Source: PRS1 sp965250265 (GTDB lineage Bacteria; Bacteroidota; Bacteroidia; Flavobacteriales; Flavobacteriaceae). From it: a stretch of DNA of 64,000 nucleotides. The stretch is from NCBI GenBank assembly GCA_965250265.1, contig CBDFNO010000011.1, forward strand, positions 248,001-312,000. The letters run 5' to 3'. The position numbers were made by a program, and so were the translations under genes. Below, one piece after another: positions 45,820 to 54,825 of this stretch (the first letter of the stretch is position 1; every line of letters starts with the position of its first letter). The notes below the pieces were generated by a model. It made no database searches and had not been told where the DNA came from. It was given only the letters and a program-made list of their open reading frames with translations.

Positions 45820-47067
45820 ATGATATTTAAGCATCAACTATTCTTTTTATTCTTGTGTTTTACAACGCTAACTTTTGGTCAAGTAAGTGAAGTTAATCCA
45901 CCTGAATATATAAAAACCATAATCTTCAAAAGCAATACTAACCAAAGCCAATTACCAATTTTAAAGTTAAACGAACGTTTGCGTTTAGAATTTGATGTTT
46001 TAAATGGAGATGAAGCCGATTTTTACTATACCATTACACATTACAATTTTGATTGGACACCATCAAAATTGATGAAATCTGAATATCTTCAAGGATTTGA
46101 TAATTTACGTATTACCGATTATGAGAACTCGTTTAATACCTATCAAATCTACTCGCATTATAGGTTGCAAATTCCTAATCAGCAAACTCAATTAAAACTC
46201 TCTGGAAATTATATGATTCATATTTATAACGATTATGAAGAATTAATGTTCAGTCGAAAATTTATGATTTATGAAAATATTGCCAACGTTGGTGTCGCTA
46301 TAAAACGCTCTCGTGATGTAAAATATATACAACAAAAACAATCTGTAGATTTTAAAGTGTCTTCACCTTCAATGCATTTTAATAATCCAAACCAAACAAT
46401 TAAAGTTGCTGTTATCCAAAATAATAATTTAAATACAGCTATCATTAATTTAAAACCTGTTTATACTATTGGTCGTGAACTCATTTACAAATATGATACA
46501 GAATCTAGTTTTTGGGGAGGCAATGAGTTTTTATATTTTGAAAACAAAGATGTGAGAGGTGCTAATATAGGTGTCCAGTTTACCGATTTACAAGATATTT
46601 ATCATAACTATTTATTTACAGATATTATCAGAGCCAATCGACCTTATACTTATAATCCAGATATTAATGGTAATTTTCTAATCACAGCTTTGGATACTGA
46701 TAATGTAGATATTGAAGCTGATTATACAGTCATACATTTTTCAGTACAACATTCTGAACTATTAAATAGCAAAAGTATTCATGTTTATGGAAATTTTAAT
46801 AATTATGCCGTTGACGAAACTACTAAAATGGCTCTTAATTCAAAATCGGGTTACTACGAAACTTCATTAACATTGAAACAAGGATTTTACAATTATAAAT
46901 ATGTAGTAGTTGATGGACACGGAAATATAGATGAAGGTGCTATTAGTGGAAATTTTGACCAAACCGAAAATAATTACAAAGTGCTAGTTTATTACAGAGA
47001 TTTAGGAGCGCGTTACGATAAAATTATTGGATTTGGAGAAGGGACTTCTGTTAATATTTCTAATTAA
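45820..47067 (+). CDS. Type IX secretion system plug protein (DUF5103)
   Basis: A 415-residue exported protein, signal peptide ending FTTLTFGQ. The N-terminal beta domain (VNPPEYIKTIIFKSN, DWTPSKLMKSEYLQGF) and the long beta-rich body, ending with a starch-binding/E-set-like region (IHVYGNFNNYAVDE), match the DUF5103 or T9SS plug family. In the studied gliding flavobacterium the plug closes the SprA channel when no substrate is passing. The gene is free-standing, as in other genomes. Confidence 0.88.
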   Translation: MIFKHQLFFLFLCFTTLTFGQVSEVNPPEYIKTIIFKSNTNQSQLPILKLNERLRLEFDVLNGDEADFYYTITHYNFDWTPSKLMKSEYLQGFDNLRITDYENSFNTYQIYSHYRLQIPNQQTQLKLSGNYMIHIYNDYEELMFSRKFMIYENIANVGVAIKRSRDVKYIQQKQSVDFKVSSPSMHFNNPNQTIKVAVIQNNNLNTAIINLKPVYTIGRELIYKYDTESSFWGGNEFLYFENKDVRGANIGVQFTDLQDIYHNYLFTDIIRANRPYTYNPDINGNFLITALDTDNVDIEADYTVIHFSVQHSELLNSKSIHVYGNFNNYAVDETTKMALNSKSGYYETSLTLKQGFYNYKYVVVDGHGNIDEGAISGNFDQTENNYKVLVYYRDLGARYDKIIGFGEGTSVNISN

Positions 47068-47174
47068 TTGAAATTTTTAACGATTTTTTACGTCAAAGGT
47101 CTTATAAATTTATAGTAAGCGTCTAATTTTTACTATTTTAGCGTTTTAAATTCACTGACTATCAATAAACAACA

Positions 47175-47561
47175 ATGGTTCAACAAGTAACACAAGGCAT
47201 AAAGATTTCTGTGGAAACAAATTTTGAAGGTACATTTTATAAAAACTATAAAGTGAATTTTGCATTTGGTTACAAAGTTACTATTGAAAACCAAAGTAAA
47301 GATTCTGTTCAATTAAACTCGAGACATTGGGAAATACTCGACGCTCTAAACAATATTGAAATAGTAGAAGGCGAAGGTGTTATTGGTAAAAAACCAGTAT
47401 TAAAACCTGGAGAATCTCACACTTACACTTCGGGTTGTTTGTTGTCTTCCCCTTTTGGAGCTATGCAAGGTCATTACAATATGGTTAATTTTACTACTAC
47501 AAAAAAGTTTAAAGTATCTATTCCTACATTTAAATTAAGTGCTGCTTTTGCAATGAATTAA
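47175..47561 (+). CDS. apaG: ApaG-domain protein
   Basis: A 128-residue protein forming a single ApaG/DUF525 Ig-like sandwich. Signature parts are FAFGYKVTIENQS, LNSRHWEI, EGVIGKKPVLKPGESHTYTSG and GAMQGHYNMV. The protein is associated with Co2+/Mg2+ phenotypes in enterobacteria; the biochemical role is unclear. It is a single gene. The following 99 bases to the next stop hold no gene and only a pair of TCGAG inverted words. Confidence 0.93.
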   Translation: MVQQVTQGIKISVETNFEGTFYKNYKVNFAFGYKVTIENQSKDSVQLNSRHWEILDALNNIEIVEGEGVIGKKPVLKPGESHTYTSGCLLSSPFGAMQGHYNMVNFTTTKKFKVSIPTFKLSAAFAMN

Positions 47562-47660
47562 TGGTTGTCTTTTCGAGTGATTTTTTGAAGAAAATTATAT
47601 CGAGAAATGCTAAAAAATCAAATCCTCTTGTTTTCGATACTTCACGTTAAGTGTGACACT

Positions 47661-48662
47661 CTAACTGACGAGGGTTTTCCTGTCGAATCTGAACACCTTA
47701 TCATTCTGTTTTATATGAAAGAATTTACAATTTGAATTCTGTTCAAAATTAAACGCTTTAGCGTAATTAAATGCTGAATCATTTACCACAAAGACATCAT
47801 TTACATTTACATTACCACAAGGCGCAATTCTTCTATAATTATATTCAATATTATTGTCGGTTTTATGTAATTCGAACCAAGCTCCTGCTCCAACGCCTCC
47901 AAGCCATTGAGCATTTTCATGCAAATCATCAACTGCTAAAGGCTTTTGATTTCCAATTAAAGTTGGTTCATAGGTTTTTAATCTATCTAAAAAACATCGT
48001 AGATTTTCTTTTTTAACCGAAGATTTAAATTCAGATATTTCGCCTTGTTCAGAAACTTCATAAACACAATTTCCAGTATCTGCAATAACAACATTAGCAA
48101 CTGTACTTGGTGTAAATCGTTTAGATTTAATTAGTCTTTTCGCTATACTTTTATTAGTTACTGAAGCAATTAAAGTTGTGGTTATAAAACGAGAGCAATT
48201 AGTAGCATTCTTTATAAAAGCGCCATAACGAATAAAATAACGCTCCTGCATAGATGTAATATAGTTTCTTGCCTTTTCATAATCAATTTCTTCGCAAACC
48301 GAAGCAATTAATTTTCCTTCACCATGAATTAATTTCGGATTGGTAGCAAAGAATTTTAGCAACTCTTTTAAATTTTGAATTTTTCCATCTTTAATTTCTG
48401 CTTTAAGAGAAAAATCTAATTCATTATCTGTCTCTTTGCCTCTTACTCTTCCATATCCTTGAGGGCTTATATAGCGCCCAAAATCATGATATTCTAAAAT
48501 TCCAGAATCTTTTTTAATTAACACCAAAGCAGCATGTCCTGCTCTTACATAATTTTTTTTACCAATACCTAGAAATCGTAAATAAGGCACCAATTTTTCG
48601 TCAGATATTTTAACAATAGTATCTGGATAAGCCAAAGGAATTATAAATCCAGTATTATTCAT
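47661..48662 (-). CDS. Conserved protein of unknown function (possibly DUF6695)
   Basis: A 333-residue cytoplasmic protein without signal or membrane span. The N-terminal half (GHAALVLIKKDSG, LEYHDFGRYI) and a central NCSRFITTTLIAS suggest a cysteine-peptidase-like or CoA-handling fold, but no complete triad is seen. I recall a flavobacterial family DUF6695 with this layout; that is tentative. It overlaps the upstream NRDE gene by eight bases, so both are one transcript. Confidence 0.72.
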   Translation of the reverse strand: MNNTGFIIPLAYPDTIVKISDEKLVPYLRFLGIGKKNYVRAGHAALVLIKKDSGILEYHDFGRYISPQGYGRVRGKETDNELDFSLKAEIKDGKIQNLKELLKFFATNPKLIHGEGKLIASVCEEIDYEKARNYITSMQERYFIRYGAFIKNATNCSRFITTTLIASVTNKSIAKRLIKSKRFTPSTVANVVIADTGNCVYEVSEQGEISEFKSSVKKENLRCFLDRLKTYEPTLIGNQKPLAVDDLHENAQWLGGVGAGAWFELHKTDNNIEYNYRRIAPCGNVNVNDVFVVNDSAFNYAKAFNFEQNSNCKFFHIKQNDKVFRFDRKTLVS

Positions 48663-49380
48663 TTACTGTTTGCTTAAGTTTAAAAGTTTTTTCTGAAATC
48701 GTATTATTTTGAAGATCTTTAAATCGCATTTCTACAACATCTTCAAATTTTTCTACTTGTGTAATACTTGTTGTTTTTACATAGTGCCTATCCATTATAA
48801 CGCCATAATCTTTATTATCATGTCCTGCTTTATTATGAAAATTCAACATCGATTTTGAATCTAATTTATTTTCTGTTTTAAAATCTTCAAACCATTGTAA
48901 TCGTTCTTTTTTCATCTCTACGGAATATAATGATGAAGATGACCAGATTTTTGGTTCTATTGGCAATTCAGTAAAATGTTTTTGAGTGCCATCCCAAACT
49001 AGTTCAAAAAACTTTAAATGAGTATTCCAATCGACTATTACTAATGTAAAAGGTTCTACATCATCAAGATCATAATTATCAATTGAAGCAATTACATCAT
49101 CAGAAGCTAAAAAATCGTTAACAACCACGCCACGACTCATTCTGTAGGCTGCTTTTCGCTCATGAAAAGTAAATCCTCCATTTAATAAGCAAATTAATCT
49201 GTTTTTTTCGCTCACTCCAATCCAAGTACCACCAGCAAGTTCATCTTTAGGAAACATCATTTTGGTATTCTTAATTGAATAAATATCTGGCGAAAGTGAC
49301 TTTCTGTTTGGAGCTTCATCTCTATTAGAAGTTAATATAAAATCGTTTTTTCCTTTCGGAATTAATGTAACTGTACACAT
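48655..49380 (-). CDS. NRDE/TANGO2-family protein
   Basis: A 241-residue protein that starts MCTVTLIPKG, with the family's conserved Cys2, followed by TSNRDEAPNR (the NRDE motif) and AGGTWIGVSEKNR. The family has an Ntn-hydrolase-like fold; the eukaryotic member TANGO2 affects lipid and haem handling. A longer frame to 49497 would hide Cys2 in the interior and is rejected. It shares a 148-base divergent region with pruA. Confidence 0.88.
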   Translation of the reverse strand: MCTVTLIPKGKNDFILTSNRDEAPNRKSLSPDIYSIKNTKMMFPKDELAGGTWIGVSEKNRLICLLNGGFTFHERKAAYRMSRGVVVNDFLASDDVIASIDNYDLDDVEPFTLVIVDWNTHLKFFELVWDGTQKHFTELPIEPKIWSSSSLYSVEMKKERLQWFEDFKTENKLDSKSMLNFHNKAGHDNKDYGVIMDRHYVKTTSITQVEKFEDVVEMRFKDLQNNTISEKTFKLKQTVNE

Positions 49381-49481
49381 AAAAGCAATAGTCAAAAAAC
49401 CGTTTAGCAACTTACAAAAAATTACCAATATTTCAACGCCATTTTTGTAATCCTTCAAATAAAAAGTCATCAAAAAAGTTG

Positions 49482-49489
49482 TAACTTTG
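49482..49489 (+). promoter_or_regulatory. Predicted -7 promoter box (TAACTTTG) for pruA
   Basis: Exact consensus match 39 bases before the pruA start. Confidence 0.55.
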
Positions 49490-49528
49490 CACTTCAAAAT
49501 TTAGTAAATCATTAAACCAAAATAAATA

Positions 49529-51157
49529 ATGGGAAAAGGATTTTTTAACGTGCCAATAGCTGTAAACGAACCTATAAAATCGTATGCTCCTGGTTCTCCA
49601 GAACGTGAAGCTGTACTTAAAACATATAAAGAAATGTTTAACAGCAAAATTGATGTGCCTTTTTATATAAACGGAAAAGATATTACAACTGGCAACACCA
49701 GAACAATGTCTCCTCCTCATGATCATCAACATATTGTTGGCACTTATCATTTAGCAGAAAAAACACATATTGAAGACGCTATTTCTACAGCATTAGAAGC
49801 TAGAAAATCGTGGTCGCAATTACCTTGGGAACAACGTGCAGGAATCTTTTTAAAGGCTGCCGAACTTATTGCTGGTCCTTACAGAGCAAAAATAAATGCA
49901 GCAACTATGATAGCCCAATCTAAAACAATTCATCAAGCTGAAATTGATGCAGCTTGTGAGTTGATAGATTTCCTGCGTTTTAATGTTCAGTTTATGACAG
50001 ACATTTATCACGAACAGCCAGAAAGTACAAGTGATGCATGGAACAGAGTTGAATACAGACCTCTTGAAGGTTTTGTGTACGCTATAACTCCATTTAATTT
50101 TACTGCAATAGCTGGAAATTTACCTACTTGTATGGCAATGATGGGAAATGTGGTAGTTTGGAAACCTAGCGATAGTCAAATATATTCTGCAAAAATACTG
50201 ATGGATGTTTTTAACGAAGCTGGTGTTCCTCCTGGTGTTATTAATGTGGTTTTTGGAGATCCTGTGATGATTACTGACACTGTAATGGCTAGTCCAGATT
50301 TTTCAGGTTTACACTTTACAGGTTCTACATTTATTTTTAAAGAGCTTTGGAAAAAGATTGGAAACAATATCCATAATTACAAAACCTACCCAAGAATTGT
50401 AGGTGAAACAGGTGGAAAAGATTTTATCGTTGCACATAAAAGCGCAAATTCAAAACAAGTTTCCACAGCCATTATTCGTGGTGCTTTTGAGTTCCAAGGA
50501 CAAAAATGTTCTGCTGCATCTAGAGCATATATACCAAGTAATTTATGGCAAGATGTAAAAACACAACTTATAGATGATGTAAACTCTATTAAAATGGGTT
50601 CTCCTGAAGATATGAGCAACTTTGTTACAGCTGTAATACACGAAGGTTCTTTCGATAAGTTGGCAACATTCATTGACCAAGCTAAAGCTGATAACGATGC
50701 AGAAATTATTGTAGGTGGAAATCATGATAAAAGCAAAGGTTATTTTATTGAACCAACTGTTATTCTTGCTAAAGACCCGAAATACACAACCATGTGTACA
50801 GAACTTTTTGGCCCTGTAATTACTATTTATGTTTATCATGAGGACGATTATTCTGAAACCTTAAAACTAGTTGACCAAACAAGTGATTATGCTTTAACAG
50901 GAGCTATTCTTGCAACAGATAGATATGCTATTGAAGAAGCCACAAAAGCTTTACAAAATTGTGCTGGAAACTTTTATATTAACGATAAACCAACAGGAGC
51001 AGTTGTTGGGCAACAACCCTTTGGAGGTGCAAGAGCTTCTGGAACTAACGACAAAGCAGGTAGTGCTCAAAACTTATTACGTTGGGTGTCTCCAAGGATG
51101 ATTAAAGAAACCTTTGTAACTCCAACCGATTATCGTTATCCTTTTTTAGAAGAATAG
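49529..51157 (+). CDS. pruA: L-glutamate gamma-semialdehyde dehydrogenase
   Basis: A 542-residue NAD-dependent enzyme that oxidises glutamate semialdehyde (from pyrroline-5-carboxylate) to glutamate, the second step of proline breakdown. Catalytic C327 lies in FQGQKCSAASR and base E293 in VGETGGKD. The C-terminal DKPTGAVVGQQPFGGARASG is specific for the P5C dehydrogenase branch. It is free of a proline dehydrogenase domain, so this organism has separate PutA halves; no prodh gene is in the window. Followed by a clear terminator. Confidence 0.96.
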   Translation: MGKGFFNVPIAVNEPIKSYAPGSPEREAVLKTYKEMFNSKIDVPFYINGKDITTGNTRTMSPPHDHQHIVGTYHLAEKTHIEDAISTALEARKSWSQLPWEQRAGIFLKAAELIAGPYRAKINAATMIAQSKTIHQAEIDAACELIDFLRFNVQFMTDIYHEQPESTSDAWNRVEYRPLEGFVYAITPFNFTAIAGNLPTCMAMMGNVVVWKPSDSQIYSAKILMDVFNEAGVPPGVINVVFGDPVMITDTVMASPDFSGLHFTGSTFIFKELWKKIGNNIHNYKTYPRIVGETGGKDFIVAHKSANSKQVSTAIIRGAFEFQGQKCSAASRAYIPSNLWQDVKTQLIDDVNSIKMGSPEDMSNFVTAVIHEGSFDKLATFIDQAKADNDAEIIVGGNHDKSKGYFIEPTVILAKDPKYTTMCTELFGPVITIYVYHEDDYSETLKLVDQTSDYALTGAILATDRYAIEEATKALQNCAGNFYINDKPTGAVVGQQPFGGARASGTNDKAGSAQNLLRWVSPRMIKETFVTPTDYRYPFLEE

Positions 51158-51184
51158 ACATTTTTACATATATTTAAATGACTA

Positions 51185-51218
51185 AAACCTGCTATATTTA
51201 TAGTAGGTTTTCTTTTTT
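51185..51218 (+). terminator. Rho-independent terminator after pruA
   Basis: AAACCTGCTATA pairs with TATAGTAGGTTT (one G-T pair) around two bases, then a T-rich run. It marks the left border of the region of single-gene units. Confidence 0.85.
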
Positions 51219-51238
51219 ATAACTACAATACTTAATTA

Positions 51239-51308
51239 AAATCCGTTAGATTTGTAGGTATATATTATAGAAATAAACTCCCTAAGGGAGTTTATTCACA
51301 TGTTGTGC
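51239..51308 (+). repeat. Promoter-hairpin repeat, copy A
   Basis: A 61-base block (51239-51299) matches copy B at 62802-62862 with three mismatches. It contains a TAnnTTTG box (TAGATTTG, 51247-51254) and a perfect 11-bp hairpin AATAAACTCCC with loop TAA (51272-51296), then runs into GTTGTGC, the same kind of end as the large palindromes. It leads the eighth DUF6090-like gene. Confidence 0.75.
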
Positions 51309-51332
51309 TTCATTATTACAAACCATTAAACA

Positions 51333-52109
51333 ATGATAAAATTCTTTAGAAAAATACGCTATAATCTTATGGAGAAAAACAAAACTGGAAAGTATTTAAA
51401 ATACGCCATTGGTGAAATAATTCTTGTGGTTTTTGGAATCCTCATTGCGTTAAGCATTAATAATTGGAATGAGGTGCGTAAATTAGATAATGAAGAGCAT
51501 AATTTATTGATTGCACTTAAAGAAGAAATTAATAATAACATTGCTTATGTTCATTCTGAAATAGAATCTAACTCAATTAAAGTTGAGCAGATTGCTGAAT
51601 TTATAAAACTTTTCACTCCAGAAAATGGATTGGTTACAGAAGAAGAAATTGCTGTAAAATTGAGAAGTGCACTTTTAAGTAATCCTTATTTTCAACCAGC
51701 TGAAGGCGTAATAAAAGAAATGATGAACTCTGGAAAGTTGAGCCTAATAAAAAACTCAAAACTGAGAGGCCAATTATCTCTTTGGGAGTCTAAATTAGTG
51801 CCACTACGGCAACAAGAGCAATTAATAATTAGAAAGCACGAATTATGTTTTGACTACGCATTGAACCATGGTGATTTTAGAAGAATGAGAGAAATCACTG
51901 AAAAAGACAAAAATACTTGGTATGCTATGCTCGGTCAAAACAAGTTTAAAAACACAAGTAATAAACACTTAATTCAATCAAAAGAATATGAAAATCATTT
52001 AGTGTATTACATGGGTGGTACATATTATCTCAATGGTTTTTATGAAACCTTCAAAAACTATATGGTGAATATTCAACAACTTATAGATACAGAATTACTA
52101 AATAGATAA
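51333..52109 (+). CDS. DUF6090-like membrane-anchored protein, detached paralogue 8
   Basis: A 258-residue protein, closest to paralogue 4 in the main cluster across its full length. Shared features are the helix AIGEIILVVFGILIALSI and the segments SGKLSLIKNSKLRGQ, NHGDFRRMREITEK and NKHLIQSKEYENH. It stands alone, 14 kb from its relatives, behind promoter-hairpin copy A and before the first large palindrome. It appears to have been moved as a unit. Function unknown. Confidence 0.83.
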   Translation: MIKFFRKIRYNLMEKNKTGKYLKYAIGEIILVVFGILIALSINNWNEVRKLDNEEHNLLIALKEEINNNIAYVHSEIESNSIKVEQIAEFIKLFTPENGLVTEEEIAVKLRSALLSNPYFQPAEGVIKEMMNSGKLSLIKNSKLRGQLSLWESKLVPLRQQEQLIIRKHELCFDYALNHGDFRRMREITEKDKNTWYAMLGQNKFKNTSNKHLIQSKEYENHLVYYMGGTYYLNGFYETFKNYMVNIQQLIDTELLNR

Positions 52110-52120
52110 TTAACGAAAGC

Positions 52121-52250
52121 ACAACACCGTGTATAATCAATTGCTTAGTCCTCTCCTACTTGGAAATTCCTTCGGATTTTCTTCTGATTCGTTTTCTTTT
52201 GCTAACTTAGTTCTAGCCAACGCAACTAACCATACACAAACCGTTGTAGC
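52121..52250 (+). repeat. Imperfect palindrome R1
   Basis: Left arm ACAACACCGTGTATAATCAA and on to TTGC; right arm GCAACTAACCATACACAAAC then CGTTGTAGC. The arms are complementary with few mismatches. Inner hairpin GAAATTCC-TTC-GGATTTTC. Separates two unrelated genes. Confidence 0.8.
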
Positions 52251-52270
52251 CAGTTTAAACAAACATACTT

Positions 52271-52855
52271 ATGAAAACAAAATTTTTGATTTTAACCTTG
52301 TTCTTATTCGTAAATTTATCCTTTGGACAAAAAGTATTGAATAAAGATTATAAGTTCTTGAACAAAGAATTAAAAGTAGCAATCATTCCTTTGACTAACG
52401 AATTGACAAAGTTTAATGATTCTATTTCAAATGACATTTTTAAAGATACATTGTCATTAAAATTTTTAAATGTAGAAGAATTAAGAACAGAATTAAATGT
52501 TGAATCAACAGATATTCTAAAAAGAATCGCTTCTGAAAAATATAAAAAGAGAGACCTCAAAAAATATCCGAATCTGAATACGTTAATAAACACTTCGGAT
52601 TTGAAAAACTTGAAAGAAAATTTACAAAATGCAGACTTACTATTATTCCCAATCAAATTCAATATCAATCAATCTGTGGGAAGAACTTTCGGGAGTGCTA
52701 CTTTTAGATTTTATGATTTAAATACAGGAGATTTTGTTCATCAATTTGAAACAAGTTTTAACGTAAATACGACTGAAAATAGTTCTAAACAAGTGGTAAC
52801 AGCATTATTGTTTTTGTATGAAAAAGATTATTTAATAAAGCAGAAATCCGAATAA
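52271..52855 (+). CDS. Exported protein of unknown function
   Basis: A 194-residue protein with a signal peptide (FLFVNLSFGQ) and a mature part that is helix- and strand-mixed. AIIPLTNELTKFNDS and NADLLLFPIKFNINQ are its more conserved-looking parts; the latter is reminiscent of periplasmic proteins that build cell-surface beta structures, but no family was recognised. Single gene enclosed by palindromes R1 and R2. Confidence 0.7.
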   Translation: MKTKFLILTLFLFVNLSFGQKVLNKDYKFLNKELKVAIIPLTNELTKFNDSISNDIFKDTLSLKFLNVEELRTELNVESTDILKRIASEKYKKRDLKKYPNLNTLINTSDLKNLKENLQNADLLLFPIKFNINQSVGRTFGSATFRFYDLNTGDFVHQFETSFNVNTTENSSKQVVTALLFLYEKDYLIKQKSE

Positions 52856-52860
52856 AAACT

Positions 52861-52998
52861 GGCTACAACACCGTATAAAATTAATTGCTAGTGTAAGTCT
52901 ACTTACGAAAATCCTCGTGGATTTTCCTCTGGTTCGTTCCATTTTTAGTAAGTTAGTTGCTTAATCAAATAACTATCCTTACACCAACCGTTGCAACA
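52861..52998 (+). repeat. Imperfect palindrome R2
   Basis: Left arm GGCTACAACACCGTATAAAA to ATTGC; right arm ending CCTTACACCAACCGTTGCAA. Inner perfect hairpin GAAAATCC-TCGT-GGATTTTC. The following gene starts 13 bases after the end. Confidence 0.8.
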
Positions 52999-53010
52999 AT
53001 TTTACATAAT

Positions 53011-53223
53011 ATGGAAGAAAATAAAGAAATATTTGCATTAATCATTTCAATTGGTGCTGGTGCATTTGCAATTTTAGCTAGTATATTTAATTGGGATTTT
53101 TTCTTTGAAAATAGAAAGGCAAAGTTTATTGTTAATATAATTGGACGTAATGGTTCACGCATTTTTTATTCTACAATTGGAATATTCCTATTCTTTTTGG
53201 CTTACAAAATGTTAAGCGATTAA
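53011..53223 (+). CDS. Imm17-like immunity protein
   Basis: A 70-residue protein with two transmembrane helices: one near the N-terminus (IFALIISIGAGAFAILASIF) and one at the C-terminus (IFYSTIGIFLFFLAY). Between them is NWDFFFENRKAKFIVNIIGR, which fits my memory of the Immunity-17 family that guards against polymorphic toxins. The ATG at 53011 is preferred; an upstream frame would begin inside R2. No toxin gene is adjacent, so it is an orphan immunity gene carried on its own. Confidence 0.7.
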   Translation: MEENKEIFALIISIGAGAFAILASIFNWDFFFENRKAKFIVNIIGRNGSRIFYSTIGIFLFFLAYKMLSD

Positions 53224-53230
53224 CAACAGT

Positions 53231-53360
53231 TGCTAACAACGTATATAGTTCATTGCTAAGTCTGTGTGTACTAGGAAAATCCTAGCGGATTTTTCTCTGG
53301 TTCGTTTTCTTTTACTAATTTAGTTCTTGCCAACGCAAATAACCATACACCAACCGTACA
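53231..53360 (+). repeat. Imperfect palindrome R3
   Basis: Left arm TGCTAACAACGTATATAGTT then CATTGC; right arm CGCAAATAACCATACACCAA then CCGTACAATT. Inner hairpin GAAAATCC-TAGC-GGATTTTTC. Confidence 0.8.
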
Positions 53361-53369
53361 ATTACAAAT

Positions 53370-54218
53370 ATGACAGAAGTAGAATTACCAAAAGCTCCAC
53401 ATTCCATTCAAAAAGGAGTCCCCTTAAAGCTAGTTTTAGACAAACCGGCTGTTGTCCAAATTGGGAAGAATTTAAAGATTGTGAATAGTGGTTTCAACGC
53501 TACTGAGTTTGTGGAAAGAGTTATGCAGGACATTGAGCCTCTTGCTCTTAAGGATCGAGGAATTTTAATCGCGAACGTTTTACGCGAGTATTTACCAAAC
53601 GACTATTCCAAGGCAATTGCAATTTTACTCAACTCGTTAACTCCACCGCTCAAGGAGACGGACAACCTTGGACTTTCTGGATTGTTCTATATGCCTCATG
53701 TGTCCTTTGTGGCACTCTATGGTCTCGACAAAAAATACAATAATAATATAGACCCTTTCGACACTTCTATGAAAGCTCAATATGAACTGACAAAGAGGTT
53801 TACATCTGAATTCTCTATCCGTACATTTCTTATCGATCAACCTAAGAGAACTTTTGAAACTTTATACAAATGGATGAATGATCCAGACCCACATGTACGC
53901 CGGCTATGTTCCGAAGGAACCAGACCAAGGTTGCCTTGGGCTCAAAAAATTTCGTCATTGGTGATTGATCCAAGCCCTTCTTTCATTATTCTCGAAAAAC
54001 TAAAGGACGATTCTAATCTATACGTTAGAAGAAGTGTTGCAAATCATGTTGGGGATATTGCAAAGGACAATTTAGAAATTGCTTTAAAATTATGTCAAAG
54101 CTGGCTACCTAAATCCTCTAACGAACTTAAATGGGTTGTAAGACATGCGCTAAGACATCCAGCGAAAAAAAAGAATGCAGAAGCCCTGAAAATTAGAGCT
54201 ATGGCAAAGAAGAACTAA
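53370..54218 (+). CDS. DNA alkylation repair (AlkD-like HEAT-repeat) protein
   Basis: A 282-residue alpha-helical protein. Regions DPDPHVRRLCSEGTRPRLPW and VRRSVANHVGDIAKDNLEIA show the HEAT-like pairs that form the AlkD DNA-embracing arc. The typical catalytic aspartate and tryptophans cannot be placed with certainty by eye. It would remove N3- or N7-alkylated purines. A single accessory gene; codon use does not look foreign by eye. Confidence 0.85.
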   Translation: MTEVELPKAPHSIQKGVPLKLVLDKPAVVQIGKNLKIVNSGFNATEFVERVMQDIEPLALKDRGILIANVLREYLPNDYSKAIAILLNSLTPPLKETDNLGLSGLFYMPHVSFVALYGLDKKYNNNIDPFDTSMKAQYELTKRFTSEFSIRTFLIDQPKRTFETLYKWMNDPDPHVRRLCSEGTRPRLPWAQKISSLVIDPSPSFIILEKLKDDSNLYVRRSVANHVGDIAKDNLEIALKLCQSWLPKSSNELKWVVRHALRHPAKKKNAEALKIRAMAKKN

Positions 54219-54224
54219 AAAACT

Positions 54225-54360
54225 GGCTACAACAACGTATAAAATTAATTGCTAGTGCAAGCCTATTTACGAAAATCCTCTCGGATTTTCATCTGGTTTG
54301 TTTTCTTTTGCTAAATTAGTTGTTTAAACACGCAACAAACTATATACCAGCCGTTGCCCA
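54225..54360 (+). repeat. Imperfect palindrome R4
   Basis: Left arm GGCTACAACAACGTATAAAA to ATTGC; right arm GCAACAAACTATATACCAGC then CGTTGCCCA. Inner perfect hairpin GAAAATCC-TCTC-GGATTTTC. Very like R2 on its left half. Confidence 0.8.
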
Positions 54361-54375
54361 CAATTATGAAAAAAA

Positions 54376-54744
54376 ATGGTAAGAATAAGATATCTCGTAA
54401 ATGACGTGAACGAATCAGTTCAGTTTTATATATCAAACTTTGATTTTAATTTAAAACAACAATTTGGGTCAGCAATAGCTATGCTGGAACGAGATGGATT
54501 AACTCTACTGGTTGCCGGTCCAATGACTTCAGCAACAAAACCAATGCCTGACGGAACTAAACCCACACCAGGAGGAGGTTGGGCTAGAATTATGATTGAT
54601 GTTGCCGATATTGAATTTGAAGTTGCACGACTTAAAGAAAATGGCGTTGAGTTCAGAAACCATATAATAGAAAATCAGGGACGCAAACAGATTCTCTGTA
54701 TCGACCCATCAGGAAATCTAATAGAACTATTACAGCCATCTTAA
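54376..54744 (+). CDS. VOC-family (glyoxalase/bleomycin-resistance fold) protein
   Basis: A 122-residue protein of the vicinal oxygen chelate fold with two beta-alpha-beta-beta-beta halves: MVRIRYLVNDVNESVQFY starts one and WARIMIDVADIEFEVARL the other, ending in DPSGNLIELLQP with a metal-site glutamate. The exact substrate is unknown; relatives include fosfomycin, bleomycin and glyoxal enzymes. Confidence 0.87.
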   Translation: MVRIRYLVNDVNESVQFYISNFDFNLKQQFGSAIAMLERDGLTLLVAGPMTSATKPMPDGTKPTPGGGWARIMIDVADIEFEVARLKENGVEFRNHIIENQGRKQILCIDPSGNLIELLQPS

Positions 54745-54825
54745 TGAGTGTTCTTTATATATTCTGATTGTCAACTTGGAAACCACAATAACATGATTAG
54801 TTAGAACTATTTAAAAAATAACTAG

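Noticed and set aside
47562..47660. Possible terminator between apaG and the minus-strand gene
   Set aside because: Only isolated TCGAG inverted words with weak pairing; no stable stem with a T-run.
48655..49497. NRDE protein extended to 49497
   Set aside because: Would bury the conserved Cys2 of the family 40 residues inside; the ATG at 49380 gives the normal N-terminus.
52129..52344. 71-residue plus-strand open frame starting with GTG
   Set aside because: It lies mostly inside palindrome R1 and overlaps the signal peptide of the real gene at 52271; its composition follows the repeat.
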